A DNA stretch of 64,000 bases from Paenibacillus daejeonensis DSM 15491 (GTDB taxonomy: Bacteria > Bacillota > Bacilli > Paenibacillales > Paenibacillaceae), in the NCBI RefSeq assembly GCF_000378385.1, contig NZ_KB899660.1, positions 310,001-374,000 of the forward strand. The letters run 5' to 3'. Below, piece after piece: positions 42,546 through 51,241 of the stretch (positions are counted from its first letter, which is position 1; the number at the start of each line of letters is the position of its first letter). Made by a program: the position numbers and the translations under genes. The notes beneath the pieces were generated by a model. The model saw only the letters and a list, made by a program, of their open reading frames with translations. It did not search any database and had not been told where the DNA came from.

Positions 42546-43486
42546 CCCAGATTACCTCCCCGGCGGAGCCGCTCCAAGGCCATTATTGCTGCACCGTGTG
42601 CCGCATCCTGCTGCTGCGGGACGACTGCTAGTCCGGGCAAAACTGATGCTAGCTGATTCGTGAAGGCTTCCCGCACAAACCGGTTAACCGTCAGCACACT
42701 GCCGAGCATAGCCAAGGGCCCCGTCTGTAAATCCAGGCGGTCCGCAACAGCTCTTACAAGAGGTACGAGACCTGCAGCGCTTGCTTGTGCAATCTCCAGT
42801 GCCTGGGTATCCCCTGCTTCACAGGCGATCGTTAGCAGTGGAGCCAGGGCGGCGATGTCTTTTTTGGTGCGACCCGAATCATAAACATAACCTACCAGCG
42901 CCTCTACCGTTGTGATAGCGAGTTGATCATATACGAGTTCTGTAATCAGAGTGGGGGAACATCGGCCATCTGCCGCTTGCACGACTGCCGCCAGCAGATC
43001 CCGGCCGATGCTGTAGCCACTCCCACTGTCATCGATCAGATGACCGTAACCACCTGCCCGGTGCGTAGCCCCTGTGCCGTTACGACCGTAGCAGATGGAG
43101 CCGGTGCCAGCGATGAGAATCACCCCGGCCTCCCCGCCATGGGCGCCATATAAGGCTGTCTCATGGTCGCCGACGAGCATCAGCTCGCCTTCGTAGCCGG
43201 CGGCGCGAAGCGTGTCCTCCAACCAGCCCGCTACCCGGGGATGACTGATACCGGCAGCTCCAATACAGATGACTCTGCATGAGGCCAAGGCCTCTCCGCC
43301 ATTCGAAGTGATTGCCTGACCTATCCGCTCTGCCAACCCGATTAGAGTAGCCGTCACTGTGGCTTCTTCCTGGCCGTTATAATTAAGCGGTCCGACAGAC
43401 AACGTCTGGATCACTTCACCCTTTTCAGTTGACACCACCACTTGGGTACGAGTACCTCCGCCGTCTATTCCTGCTACATAGTTCAT
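42542..43486 (-). CDS. BadF/BcrA-family amino-sugar kinase, MurK-like
   Basis: The 314-residue ASKHA-fold kinase shows YVAGIDGGGTRTQVVVS (phosphate 1), ICIGAAGISHP, LIAGTGSICYGRN (phosphate 2), AGGYGHLIDDSGSGYSIG and AMLGSVLTVN. Relatives include N-acetylglucosamine kinase and Clostridium MurK, which phosphorylates MurNAc and GlcNAc at O6. Its place between namZ and anmK, in an operon with murQ, favours MurNAc kinase. Of two ATGs, the second (43486) has proper spacing from GGGGGG. Confidence 0.8.
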   Translation of the reverse strand: MNYVAGIDGGGTRTQVVVSTEKGEVIQTLSVGPLNYNGQEEATVTATLIGLAERIGQAITSNGGEALASCRVICIGAAGISHPRVAGWLEDTLRAAGYEGELMLVGDHETALYGAHGGEAGVILIAGTGSICYGRNGTGATHRAGGYGHLIDDSGSGYSIGRDLLAAVVQAADGRCSPTLITELVYDQLAITTVEALVGYVYDSGRTKKDIAALAPLLTIACEAGDTQALEIAQASAAGLVPLVRAVADRLDLQTGPLAMLGSVLTVNRFVREAFTNQLASVLPGLAVVPQQQDAAHGAAIMALERLRRGGNLG

Positions 43487-43515
43487 CCGCATCCCCCCTT
43501 CCTATTGACAAGAGA

Positions 43516-44658
43516 CTATTCATAGAGATGATACTGCTGCTTGCGCTTGGCAAACTGCTCACTTTCCGCATGCCACGCTGCCAAGAGGTCGTTCAGCTCA
43601 ATGTGGCTATCGCGCAGGATTCGGTCGCCACACAGCAGATCGATGAATGGACGTCCACCCTCGCGGACAGGCGGCAGGTAGGCAAACGCCGGGAATAGCT
43701 CACGAATCGTGTACAGCAGCGTCACTCCCAGCTCTACCGGACGGACGACAGGTGCGTCCAGCACGTGGATGTGAATGCCGCCGCATAATTCGCCAGCATG
43801 CTTGGATGCCGACGGCTTGAAGTGAACCGGCCGACAATAAACTCCGGGAAGCGCCTGTGCATTCATGGCGAATGCCAGTCGATCAGCGTCTACGAATGGG
43901 GCGCCTATAATCTCAAAGGGCGCGGTCGTGCCCCTTCCCTCTGATAGATTGGTTCCTTCGATCAGACAGGTCCCGGGATAGAGCAAGGCCGTCTCCAGAC
44001 GCGGAATGCCTAGCGAAGGGGGAACCCATACCCTTCCCGTGGCGCGGTAATCCATGGACCGGTCCCATCCGGTGCAGCGGGCAACATGCAGTTCTGCTCC
44101 CCAGCCGGATTCGTCATTCGCCATCATTGCCACTTCACCGGCGGTCAGCCCGTACCGGATGGCGAGCGGATAGTTGCCAACAAACGAACGGTACTCCAGC
44201 TTCAGTACATTGCCTTCAACCGCAAGACCATCCAGTGGATTCACGCGATCCAGCACGACAAACGGCTTACCTGCAGCCGCACAATCCTCCAACGCGTACA
44301 GCATGGTATAAATGAATGTATAATACCGGGTGCCGATATCTTGAATGTCATAGACGATAACATCGACCGCATCCAGCATTTCTGGCGTCAACCGCTTACT
44401 GTCCTTGCGGTACAGGCTGTAGACCGGAACACCTGTAGCCTCGTCGGTATAGGTATCGACCAGCGCGCCAGCATCAAGATCCCCCCGGACGCCATGCTCC
44501 GGCGAGAACAGCGCCGTCAGCCCGTAGCGCTCATGTAGAATATCCACGGTTGGCCGGAAGTCCGCTGCGAGACCAGTGGGCGCCGTAATCAGTCCAATCC
44601 GCCGATTCTTGAGCACGTTGTCGATCTCGTGCAGGTTGTCAATACCCTGCCTCAGCAT
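43516..44658 (-). CDS. namZ: Exo-beta-N-acetylmuramidase NamZ (DUF1343, YbbC-like)
   Basis: NamZ releases MurNAc from the non-reducing ends of peptidoglycan fragments. The 380-residue protein has the DUF1343 signatures: GLITAPTGLAADFRPTVDIL, LFSPEHGVRGDLDAGA, VYDIQDIGTRYYTFIYTM and NLSEGRGTTAPFEIIGAPF. No signal peptide is visible with the start at 44658 (GGAGGG 6 bases upstream), whereas Bacillus NamZ is secreted, so this copy may act on imported fragments. It lies 28 bases after the deacetylase gene. Confidence 0.85.
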   Translation of the reverse strand: MLRQGIDNLHEIDNVLKNRRIGLITAPTGLAADFRPTVDILHERYGLTALFSPEHGVRGDLDAGALVDTYTDEATGVPVYSLYRKDSKRLTPEMLDAVDVIVYDIQDIGTRYYTFIYTMLYALEDCAAAGKPFVVLDRVNPLDGLAVEGNVLKLEYRSFVGNYPLAIRYGLTAGEVAMMANDESGWGAELHVARCTGWDRSMDYRATGRVWVPPSLGIPRLETALLYPGTCLIEGTNLSEGRGTTAPFEIIGAPFVDADRLAFAMNAQALPGVYCRPVHFKPSASKHAGELCGGIHIHVLDAPVVRPVELGVTLLYTIRELFPAFAYLPPVREGGRPFIDLLCGDRILRDSHIELNDLLAAWHAESEQFAKRKQQYHLYE

Positions 44659-44686
44659 GTCGCTCCCTCCTCTCACACATCGGCTG

Positions 44687-45394
44687 TTACAGCTCCCCCA
44701 ACCTCAGCTTCATCGTCTCCGGCGGCACCATGAACGTCTCTGCATATTCCTTGCGGGCCTCCAGACCCCTTACACGTGCCAGCGACTTGTAATAATCCAT
44801 GTAATTGAAGGACTTACTGCCTGTTACAAACCAATGGGTGGACAGCGCCTGAATCCACAGGTCAAATGCCTGCTGGTCAAAATCCACATAGACATACGGC
44901 ACGTAATCGACCGCATCCTCCCAGTTCTCGCCGTAATACAGCTTGGGCGCAAAATGCGGCGGCAGCTCGCGCTCCAGCGCCCGCAAACTGGCGAAATAGC
45001 GGGCGTCATTGACGATCCGGTGGGTCGTCGCGTGGTCCTTGTGCATGCTGTTGCAGTGATGGGTGATGATAATGTCTGGTTTCACCTCACGGATGACATC
45101 AGCAACCCGCATCCGGATTTCCTGATCATCCGGGAGCTCGCCGTCCGGGATTTCAAATACACGCGCCTTGCCGCCCAGCATCTCTGCAAAAGTATGAGCC
45201 TCCTGAACCTTTTGCTCGCGATAGGCATGCACGTCCTGTCCTGCGGGTACACCGCGTTCGCCTGCCGTTAGTGCCAGCGTAAAGATCTGGTCGCCCTTCA
45301 GATAATGGCTTGCCATGACGCCGCCGGCGACAAGCTCCACATCACCAACATGGGCGCCTATGCCCATAATTGTCTTTGGAGTACGATTGCTCAC
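44687..45394 (-). CDS. PIG-L/LmbE-family deacetylase with altered active site
   Basis: PIG-L enzymes remove N-acetyl groups from GlcNAc-type sugars using zinc. The 235-residue protein keeps the fold, but the AHPDDxE motif is AHVGDVE, so the Asp that acts as general base is Gly while the zinc-binding His and Asp remain. The second zinc site is seen in HHCNSMHKDHATTHR. It may be inactive, or use another base. It starts at GTG (45392-45394) with AAGGAG 8 bases upstream, overlapping the GNAT stop as GTGA. An N-deacetylase next to an acetyltransferase suggests modification of the imported amino sugar. Confidence 0.8.
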   Translation of the reverse strand: MSNRTPKTIMGIGAHVGDVELVAGGVMASHYLKGDQIFTLALTAGERGVPAGQDVHAYREQKVQEAHTFAEMLGGKARVFEIPDGELPDDQEIRMRVADVIREVKPDIIITHHCNSMHKDHATTHRIVNDARYFASLRALERELPPHFAPKLYYGENWEDAVDYVPYVYVDFDQQAFDLWIQALSTHWFVTGSKSFNYMDYYKSLARVRGLEARKEYAETFMVPPETMKLRLGEL

Positions 45395-46362
45395 TGAACT
45401 AGCTCCTTTCTCATGGTTGCAAATGTTTTGACCGTGCGGAAACCGGCCCGTTCATAGATGCGCAGCGCCGGGTTATTGCTGCCGGTATACAACGTCATAT
45501 AGTTCGTGCCGATGGCCTGAAAAGCGGCACACAGCCGAAAGAACAGGATCGAGCCCAGTCCATGTCCCTCATGACCGGGATGAACTCCAATCCCGGCAAA
45601 TCGCCCTCTCCCGCTGGGCTCTCTTACCACAGGCCCGGCAAATCCAACCGGTTCGCCCTCCTGGCTCGCCACGACGACTGGGGTATCTGATTCCACTGCC
45701 GAAGTAACCTCACGCTGCCATAAAGGATTACCAAGGGCTGTCAGTAAAATGTCAGGCTGGTCATGTCGTTCCTTGTTAAATAATCCGACTTGGTAGCCTT
45801 CTGCTGCTGCTCGGCTCTCCTTGTCCAGAATGGTCTCTGGTACCGCAAAGCCATCTAATGCCAAGTACATGGCACATTGGGTTGCACGTTCCAGATAGCC
45901 ATGGCGTAAGAGCACGGCGTGCAACGCACTCCCGCTTGGCACCCCAGGTGCATTATTATGCTCGTGCCGGGCCGTCCCCGGCACGTACCAAGGCAGCTGC
46001 ATTGGATTGAAGAAGAGCGCCTCGGCCTGTCTTTTGCCAAGCGCCAGGAATCGTGCCTCCATAACCTCCAGCAGTCTGATAGACCGTTCTTCCGCCCTCT
46101 TATCATCTACGGTAACAATACAAGTGATATAACCAGCGACATCACCCAAGGGCAGATCCTCACCGGTGCAGCCGCAAGCGAAGGCCATCACCCGGCCCTC
46201 CTCTATCCATACCCATGCGGTTTCTGGATCGAAATAGCTGTTATTCATAAAGATGGCTTCAAATCGCGCGGTGTCCAGTTCCTGATAATCATCCCGCGTC
46301 GCAACTGTATTCCAGAGCGCGACGACCTCCTCGGTATAGCTGTCCTCCCATGTACGTATCAT
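45391..46362 (-). CDS. GNAT acetyltransferase with tandem domains
   Basis: The 323-residue protein appears to hold two GNAT halves. The second is clear, with FAGIGVHPGHEGHGLGSILF (acetyl-CoA loop, about residues 240-260) and TLYTGSNNPALRIYERAGF (motif B). The first half (VWIEEGRVMAFACGCTGE, AGYITCIVTVDDKRAEERSI) is degenerate. The acceptor is unknown; within the MurNAc operon an amino sugar or amino acid of a muropeptide is plausible. GGGAGGG lies upstream of the ATG. It is coupled to the PIG-L gene. Confidence 0.8.
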   Translation of the reverse strand: MIRTWEDSYTEEVVALWNTVATRDDYQELDTARFEAIFMNNSYFDPETAWVWIEEGRVMAFACGCTGEDLPLGDVAGYITCIVTVDDKRAEERSIRLLEVMEARFLALGKRQAEALFFNPMQLPWYVPGTARHEHNNAPGVPSGSALHAVLLRHGYLERATQCAMYLALDGFAVPETILDKESRAAAEGYQVGLFNKERHDQPDILLTALGNPLWQREVTSAVESDTPVVVASQEGEPVGFAGPVVREPSGRGRFAGIGVHPGHEGHGLGSILFFRLCAAFQAIGTNYMTLYTGSNNPALRIYERAGFRTVKTFATMRKELVQ

Positions 46363-46384
46363 GCAGGGCTCCCTCCCGGCTTCA

Positions 46385-47245
46385 TTAGCCTTTGACCGCT
46401 CCGACCGTCACGCCCTCCAGGAAGTAGCGCTGCAGACTGAAGAAGAGGATGAACATCGGCAGAGCCGAGATCGTCGCACCGGCCATCATGGGAGCAAAGT
46501 AAGTCGTATTGGCAAATCGGAAATTTTTGAGTCCGACCTGAATGGTCTGCATATCCATCGTGTTCGTGACCAGGAATGGCCAGAAGAACGTATTCCACGT
46601 CTCCATGAACGTCAGAATGGCCATAACTGCCATGACGGTCTTGGACAACGGCAGGATAATGCGAATCAGTGTCTGGAACTGATTAGCGCCTTCCACCTTG
46701 GCACTCTCCAGAACCTCCCTCGGGATTGAGCTCATGAACTGTTTGGCAAGAAAAATATTATATACAGTCACCAGCGTTGGCATAATCAACGCTTGATACG
46801 TATTCTGAATTTGAAAAATATTCACGATCAGAATGTAGAGCGGCACCTGCGTTACCTGATAAGGAATCATCATCGAGCTGAGCAGGATGGCAAACAACAA
46901 GGCACGGCCGCGAAAATTGATTTTGGAGAAGGCATAGCCTGCCGTTGTTGCAAATATTACGTTGGAAACCATAACCACTGTAGCCACAATCAGAGAGTTG
47001 AGGATCCAGCGGTACGAATGCTCGCTGAAGGCGAAGAAGAACTTATATGACTCCAAGCTAAACTTGCCAGGCCATAGGGAATAACTAATCGCGCCGGCCT
47101 CGACCGGATCGCCAAAGGATGAGATAAGCATAAAATAAATCGGAAACAAGGTCGCCAAGGCAAACAGCAGAAGAAGGACAATGAGAATCGTATTGCGGAA
47201 GGTTCTCGTTGTGCGGTTGCCAAGATGATTGTTGTACAAAGCCAC
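46385..47245 (-). CDS. Sugar ABC permease, MalG type
   Basis: The 286-residue permease has six membrane segments (first at about 17-40) and the EAA loop LESAKVEGANQFQTLIRIILP near residue 190. It ends FSLQRYFLEGVTVGAVKG, typical of CUT1 MalG-like permeases. The start is read as GTG at 47243-47245, because AGGAGG is 7 bases away; the ATG at 47251 nearly touches the ribosome binding site. With the MalF-type partner and the lipoprotein it forms the importer of the salvage operon. Confidence 0.88.
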   Translation of the reverse strand: MALYNNHLGNRTTRTFRNTILIVLLLLFALATLFPIYFMLISSFGDPVEAGAISYSLWPGKFSLESYKFFFAFSEHSYRWILNSLIVATVVMVSNVIFATTAGYAFSKINFRGRALLFAILLSSMMIPYQVTQVPLYILIVNIFQIQNTYQALIMPTLVTVYNIFLAKQFMSSIPREVLESAKVEGANQFQTLIRIILPLSKTVMAVMAILTFMETWNTFFWPFLVTNTMDMQTIQVGLKNFRFANTTYFAPMMAGATISALPMFILFFSLQRYFLEGVTVGAVKG

Positions 47246-47263
47246 GTCCATTCCTCCTTCTGC

Positions 47264-48166
47264 TTAATATTCCACGTCTTTACCAAGAAACTTGAACTGC
47301 AGAAATGCAATGATGCCGATCATCAGAGCCAGCAGCAGCGATTGTGCCGCAGCCTTGCCGAATTCAAAATACTTGAACGCTGTATCAAAGATCAGCAAAC
47401 CTACCATTGTCGTCGCATGGTTCGGTCCCCCGCCCGTCATCAGATAAGCATTCTGGAACACCTGGAACGAACCGATAACGCCCGTCACCAGCAGGAACAG
47501 CGTGGTCGGCTTGAGGCACGGGATGACGATATGCCACATTTTCTGAAAGAAGTTGGCGCCATCAATATCCGCTGCTTCATAATAGCTGCTATCGATGCCG
47601 AGCAAGGCCGCCACATAGATAATGATCGCCGTGCCATGGCTGGAGAGCCAGGACATCAGCACCAGCGAGAACATCGCCGTCGAGCTGGAGCCCAGCCAGT
47701 TCTGACTGTCTAAACCAAAGAAACCGAGGAACCGGTTCAACACGCCTGCTGACATCGGATCAAAAATCCACAGCCAGACCACAGCAAGCGCGACGCCAGA
47801 GGCAACCGCCGGCAAATAGTAGACGGCCTTGAATGTTGTCTGCAGCCGTTTCTGGAGCGGCATAATCATGATGGATACAGCAAAGGACAAGATCAGAGCG
47901 ACCGGTACGGTCAGCACTGTGTAGATGATGGTGTTGCGAATGGATTTGTAGAATAGCTCACTCTGAAGGATTGAGGTGTAATTATCGATTCCAATATACG
48001 TGGAGCCTCGGGGACTGTATTCCTGAAAGCTAATAATGAATGCGCTCAGCACTGGATAAGCGGTGAACAAGGCATAGACCAGCAAGGCCACTATAATGAA
48101 GAGATAGGCCCATGCACTGTCGCCCCGGTTCAGACGATTCCGTGCGCGCGAGGTAGCTCGGCTCAT
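47264..48166 (-). CDS. Sugar ABC permease, MalF type
   Basis: This 300-residue permease has an N-terminal basic tail, six membrane segments (first LFIIVALLVYALFTAYPVLS) and the EAA loop YEAADIDGANFFQKMWHIVIP near residue 215. YLMTGGGPNHATTMVGLLIF is a strong CUT1 MalF-type signature. AAAGGAG lies 8 bases before the ATG. It follows the solute-binding gene after a gap of 145 bases that contains a hairpin. Confidence 0.9.
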   Translation of the reverse strand: MSRATSRARNRLNRGDSAWAYLFIIVALLVYALFTAYPVLSAFIISFQEYSPRGSTYIGIDNYTSILQSELFYKSIRNTIIYTVLTVPVALILSFAVSIMIMPLQKRLQTTFKAVYYLPAVASGVALAVVWLWIFDPMSAGVLNRFLGFFGLDSQNWLGSSSTAMFSLVLMSWLSSHGTAIIIYVAALLGIDSSYYEAADIDGANFFQKMWHIVIPCLKPTTLFLLVTGVIGSFQVFQNAYLMTGGGPNHATTMVGLLIFDTAFKYFEFGKAAAQSLLLALMIGIIAFLQFKFLGKDVEY

Positions 48167-48211
48167 GATGCAGGCTCCTTTCTAAATAAATCTACTCCGG
48201 CTTAAGCTCGG

Positions 48212-48238
48212 ATAGCCCACCGGATGAGGGCAGGCTAT
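48212..48238 (-). terminator. Weak intercistronic hairpin
   Basis: ATAGCC (48212-48217) and GGCTAT (48233-48238) form a 6-bp stem between the solute-binding gene and the permeases. There is no T-run, so it is more likely an mRNA-stability element than a terminator. Confidence 0.4.
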
Positions 48239-48311
48239 TCGCTTAATATCAAGCTATTGAAACTAGCTATTGAAAGATAATGCCTAAAGGTATGGATCGT
48301 TCTTCCGATCG

Positions 48312-49763
48312 CTAGTCTTGAACGACACCGTCTTCGCCAAAGGCTGCGATGGCGGCTTTCTTGACATCCTCGAACATTTCTTCTGGTGTAATCTCATCGG
48401 CCAGCAGGGCTTGGAGACGAGGAATGATTGTCTCGTTCTCGACCTTGATCGCCTGGGCGCCCAGATCTACTGGAATGTCAGGACGTGCCGGGGCAGCATG
48501 CTCCAGCATGCGGTCTACAGCAGCCACGTTGTCTGGGTTGCGGTTAGACTCGATGCTTGCTGCAGCTTCGCGGCCGCTCTCGGTAATGTGAGCTGCGAAC
48601 AGGTCACTATTCGTGGTAGCCGCTACATTGCCGCTGGCCAGGAAGTAGGCGGCCTTGACGACATTGGCTTTGTGCTCATCTGTCGGCTCGTTTTTGCCAC
48701 GGAATGCGACATATCCGTCAACCACTGCATAGGAAACCGGGTCATGATCACCGAAGGATGGCATGGGCAGAACCAGATAGTCGACTTCAATGCTATCGGC
48801 TACGGCACTACCGTCGCCAGCTTTGATTTTCTCATTGTTCTGGTTGGCAGAGTTCTCGAATACAGCCAGTCCTTTACCTGTAATCATCGTCTGACCTGTC
48901 AGGAACATATTCCAGCGCTTACCTGCATCGACCGAGCTGAGCTCACGTGGCATCGAACCGTCGTCGATCATCTCGCGGATGGCTTTGAGGACATCCAGGT
49001 AGTTATTGCTTGTGTAGGCATACTTCAGATCTTCCGTAAATGGAGACGGCATGCCGGCATTCTTGACTAGAATGGACAGATAGTCCTTGGAGGCTACACC
49101 AGCCGTAGCGAACACGAAGCCATACCGGGTGTTGCCGTTCTCTTGTACGACGCCGCTCTGGATCGCCTCACGGAACTCATCGTAGGTCCAGCCATTTTCC
49201 TGAACAGCCTTCCAGTCGATACCCGCTTCCTCCATGTACTGCTTGTTGCCGCCGATCGCATGGACTTCCATGTAAGCAGGGAAGCCATACAAACCGTCAC
49301 CGTTCTTCATGTACTCCAAGGGGGCTTCGTCAAAATCAGCTAACATCTCAGGTGTGACAAGGTCTTGAATGTCCATGAGCATATCCATCTGCGCATACTT
49401 GGAAATGCCATCCGATCCAATGAAGGCCAGATCCGGCGGGCTGCCCGCGTTGACCTGGGTGTCGAGCTTCTGGGTCATGTCCTCCCAGCTCGCTGGCTCA
49501 ATCTTGAGTGTCAAATTCGGGTACAGCTTGTTGAACTCCTCTTCCATCTGCTTGAAGTTCTCTTGGTACGCAGGCGATACAGGTGGCAGCAAGGCTGTAA
49601 TCGTGTCTGGTGCGTCCGAATTGCCAGTATTCTCGGAAGGGCTGTTCGTTGTTCCGCCGCTATTTGCAGGCGGATTGTTATTGCCGGAGGAGCAAGCGGC
49701 CAGTGAGCCTGTGGCCAATGTCAGAGCGAGCAGCATTGCGGTCATTTTTCTTTTCCTTGTCAT
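48312..49763 (-). CDS. Extracellular sugar-binding lipoprotein of the salvage operon
   Basis: The 483-residue protein begins MTRKRKMTAMLLALTLATGS with lipobox LAAC, then an Asn/Gly/Ser-rich linker and a family 1 binding domain (FKQMEEEFNKLYPNLTLKIE, PPDLAFIGSDGISKYAQM, WNMFLTGQTMITGKGLAVFE, AAYFLASGNVA). By context it may bind MurNAc, a muropeptide sugar or GlcNAc; this is inference. GGGAGG precedes the ATG at 49763, which is preferred over the upstream in-frame ATG at 49820. Confidence 0.9.
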   Translation of the reverse strand: MTRKRKMTAMLLALTLATGSLAACSSGNNNPPANSGGTTNSPSENTGNSDAPDTITALLPPVSPAYQENFKQMEEEFNKLYPNLTLKIEPASWEDMTQKLDTQVNAGSPPDLAFIGSDGISKYAQMDMLMDIQDLVTPEMLADFDEAPLEYMKNGDGLYGFPAYMEVHAIGGNKQYMEEAGIDWKAVQENGWTYDEFREAIQSGVVQENGNTRYGFVFATAGVASKDYLSILVKNAGMPSPFTEDLKYAYTSNNYLDVLKAIREMIDDGSMPRELSSVDAGKRWNMFLTGQTMITGKGLAVFENSANQNNEKIKAGDGSAVADSIEVDYLVLPMPSFGDHDPVSYAVVDGYVAFRGKNEPTDEHKANVVKAAYFLASGNVAATTNSDLFAAHITESGREAAASIESNRNPDNVAAVDRMLEHAAPARPDIPVDLGAQAIKVENETIIPRLQALLADEITPEEMFEDVKKAAIAAFGEDGVVQD

Positions 49764-49828
49764 ACCAGTGAAGCCTCCCTTAATTGATCTCCATTTTTTT
49801 GTATATACTTCTATCTGCACTTCACCTA

Positions 49829-50017
49829 TTAATAAAATAAAAGTTCAAAAAGCTGGTTTTCAGCACCGAGAAGGTTGGAGGCAGGAGGAAATGAGGAGCG
49901 GAGCGTAGGTGAACCTACGTGAGCACCGGAAGTTCCGACTGCATTCAAGATTCGATGTCGAATCACTTCCCTGAATAACCTCGTGATCAAAAGCAGTTTT
50001 TTGAACAACCTTATTAA
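49829..50017 (-). mobile_element. MITE-like 189-bp element with terminal inverted repeats
   Basis: GTTCAAAAAGCTG (49843-49855) is matched by CAGTTTTTTGAAC (49994-50006) with one mismatch, and outside them TTAATAA (49829-49835) by TTATTAA (50011-50017). Inside are hairpins CGTAG/CTACG (about 49906-49921) and GATTCGA/TCGAATC (about 49950-49965). It has no reading frame. Its outer end overlaps the murQ stop codon (50014-50016). The composition resembles a repeat I associate with Paenibacillus genomes, from memory only. Confidence 0.6.
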
Positions 50018-50928
50018 ATGGCTTTGGTGCAGATGCGTATAGCCTGTTTAAGGTTCCCTTTGCATTCTTCGAGAGCGGCTGCTGCTTCGTTGCGTCCCAG
50101 CTTGGACTTGATCATCATGATGGCGAGCTTGCAGTCCATGGAGGCCTCCTGCAGGTAACGGGCCGCCTCGGCTTCCTCCACCCCGGTAGCTGCTGTGATG
50201 ATACGCAGCGAGCGATTGTAGAGCTTTTTGTTGCTGGCTTTGAGATCGACCATCAGGTTGTTGTAAGTTTTGCCCAGTTTCACCATGGTACTGGTGGTCA
50301 GCATGTTCAGGACAAGCTTCTGGGCGGTGCCTGCCTTCATCCGGGTAGAGCCGGCTATGGCTTCCGGCCCAACGACAGGTGCGATGCAGATGTCACAGAC
50401 TTGCTCCAGCTGCGTCTGCTTGTTGTTCACAACCGCAATGGTGGCAGCACCCAGCTCTGAAGCATGCTTGAGTGCTTCAATCACGTAGGCGGCTGTGCCG
50501 CTGGCCGAGATGCCAACAACGGTATCGCGGGAGGTGATCCCCAGCTCATCGATGAGGGCCCGGCCTGCCACGCCATCATCCTCGCAGCCTTCGACGGCAA
50601 CCCGCAGGGCCTGATCCCCGCCCGCGATATGGCCCTGAACCAGCAGCGGATCTACGCCAAAGGTTGGCGGGCATTCGGATGCGTCAAGTACACCAAGTCT
50701 CCCAGAGGTCCCTGCCCCGATGTAAAACATTCTACCACCTGATGATAGAGACTGATATAACGCTTCCACAGCACGCGCAATAGCTGGAATTTCAGCTGCT
50801 ACCGCCTCTGGAACCTTGGCATCCTCCTGATTCAATAGGGTCAGGATTTCCTCTGTCGAACTCTCATCGATCATCTGAGTCACAGGGTTACTCCCTTCCG
50901 TAGTGAGGCTAGCAAGATAATCTGTCAT
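50014..50928 (-). CDS. murQ: N-acetylmuramic acid 6-phosphate etherase
   Basis: MurQ removes lactate from MurNAc-6-phosphate to give GlcNAc-6-phosphate. The 304-residue SIS-domain protein shows RMFYIGAGTSGRLGVLDASE followed by CPPTFG (catalytic Glu), EGCEDD (second Glu), DTVVGISASGTAAYV and GSTRMKAGTAQKLVLNMLT. AGGGG precedes the ATG. It is the first gene of the salvage operon, transcribed from the promoter at 51049-51078, and the product joins the central amino-sugar pool. Confidence 0.95.
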   Translation of the reverse strand: MTDYLASLTTEGSNPVTQMIDESSTEEILTLLNQEDAKVPEAVAAEIPAIARAVEALYQSLSSGGRMFYIGAGTSGRLGVLDASECPPTFGVDPLLVQGHIAGGDQALRVAVEGCEDDGVAGRALIDELGITSRDTVVGISASGTAAYVIEALKHASELGAATIAVVNNKQTQLEQVCDICIAPVVGPEAIAGSTRMKAGTAQKLVLNMLTTSTMVKLGKTYNNLMVDLKASNKKLYNRSLRIITAATGVEEAEAARYLQEASMDCKLAIMMIKSKLGRNEAAAALEECKGNLKQAIRICTKAI

Positions 50929-51048
50929 AATGATTCCCCTAACGTAATCGTAGTTGGGTCTTGGTGAAGCTTACTTCCTCTTAAACTTCCAATTAAACCC
51001 GGTGACTGGTGAAGCGTGTGATAGCTTTGCTTTCCTGCTTCTGACTCT

Positions 51049-51091
51049 ATATTAATCACAGGACATGCCGTTCGTCAATAAATTTTAAAAT
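51049..51091 (-). promoter_or_regulatory. murQ promoter with RpiR-type operator
   Basis: On the minus strand TTGACG (51073-51078) and TAATAT (51049-51054) are 18 bases apart. CAATAAATTTTAAAAT (51076-51091) overlaps the -35 box. The same 16 bases overlap the -35 of the GH4 promoter at 52225-52240. The murQ leader (50929-51048) contains nothing else noticed. Confidence 0.75.
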
Positions 51092-51167
51092 ATTTTTTCA
51101 TGTTGTAATATATTTTTGATTTTTAATTCTATCCCTCTCTCCCCCTCTAGCCGCATAGCAAAACAAA

Positions 51168-51216
51168 TAGACCGATCACATCAGACAACGGTTAAGCTGT
51201 CTGCAGGAACGGTCTA
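51168..51216 (-). terminator. Terminator of the RpiR-type gene
   Basis: TAGACCG (51168-51174) pairs with CGGTCTA (51210-51216), with CAGACA/TGTCTG pairing inside. A T-rich run follows on the minus strand. Confidence 0.75.
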
Positions 51217-51241
51217 ATCGTGCCGAATATGTTGCTGTTCG

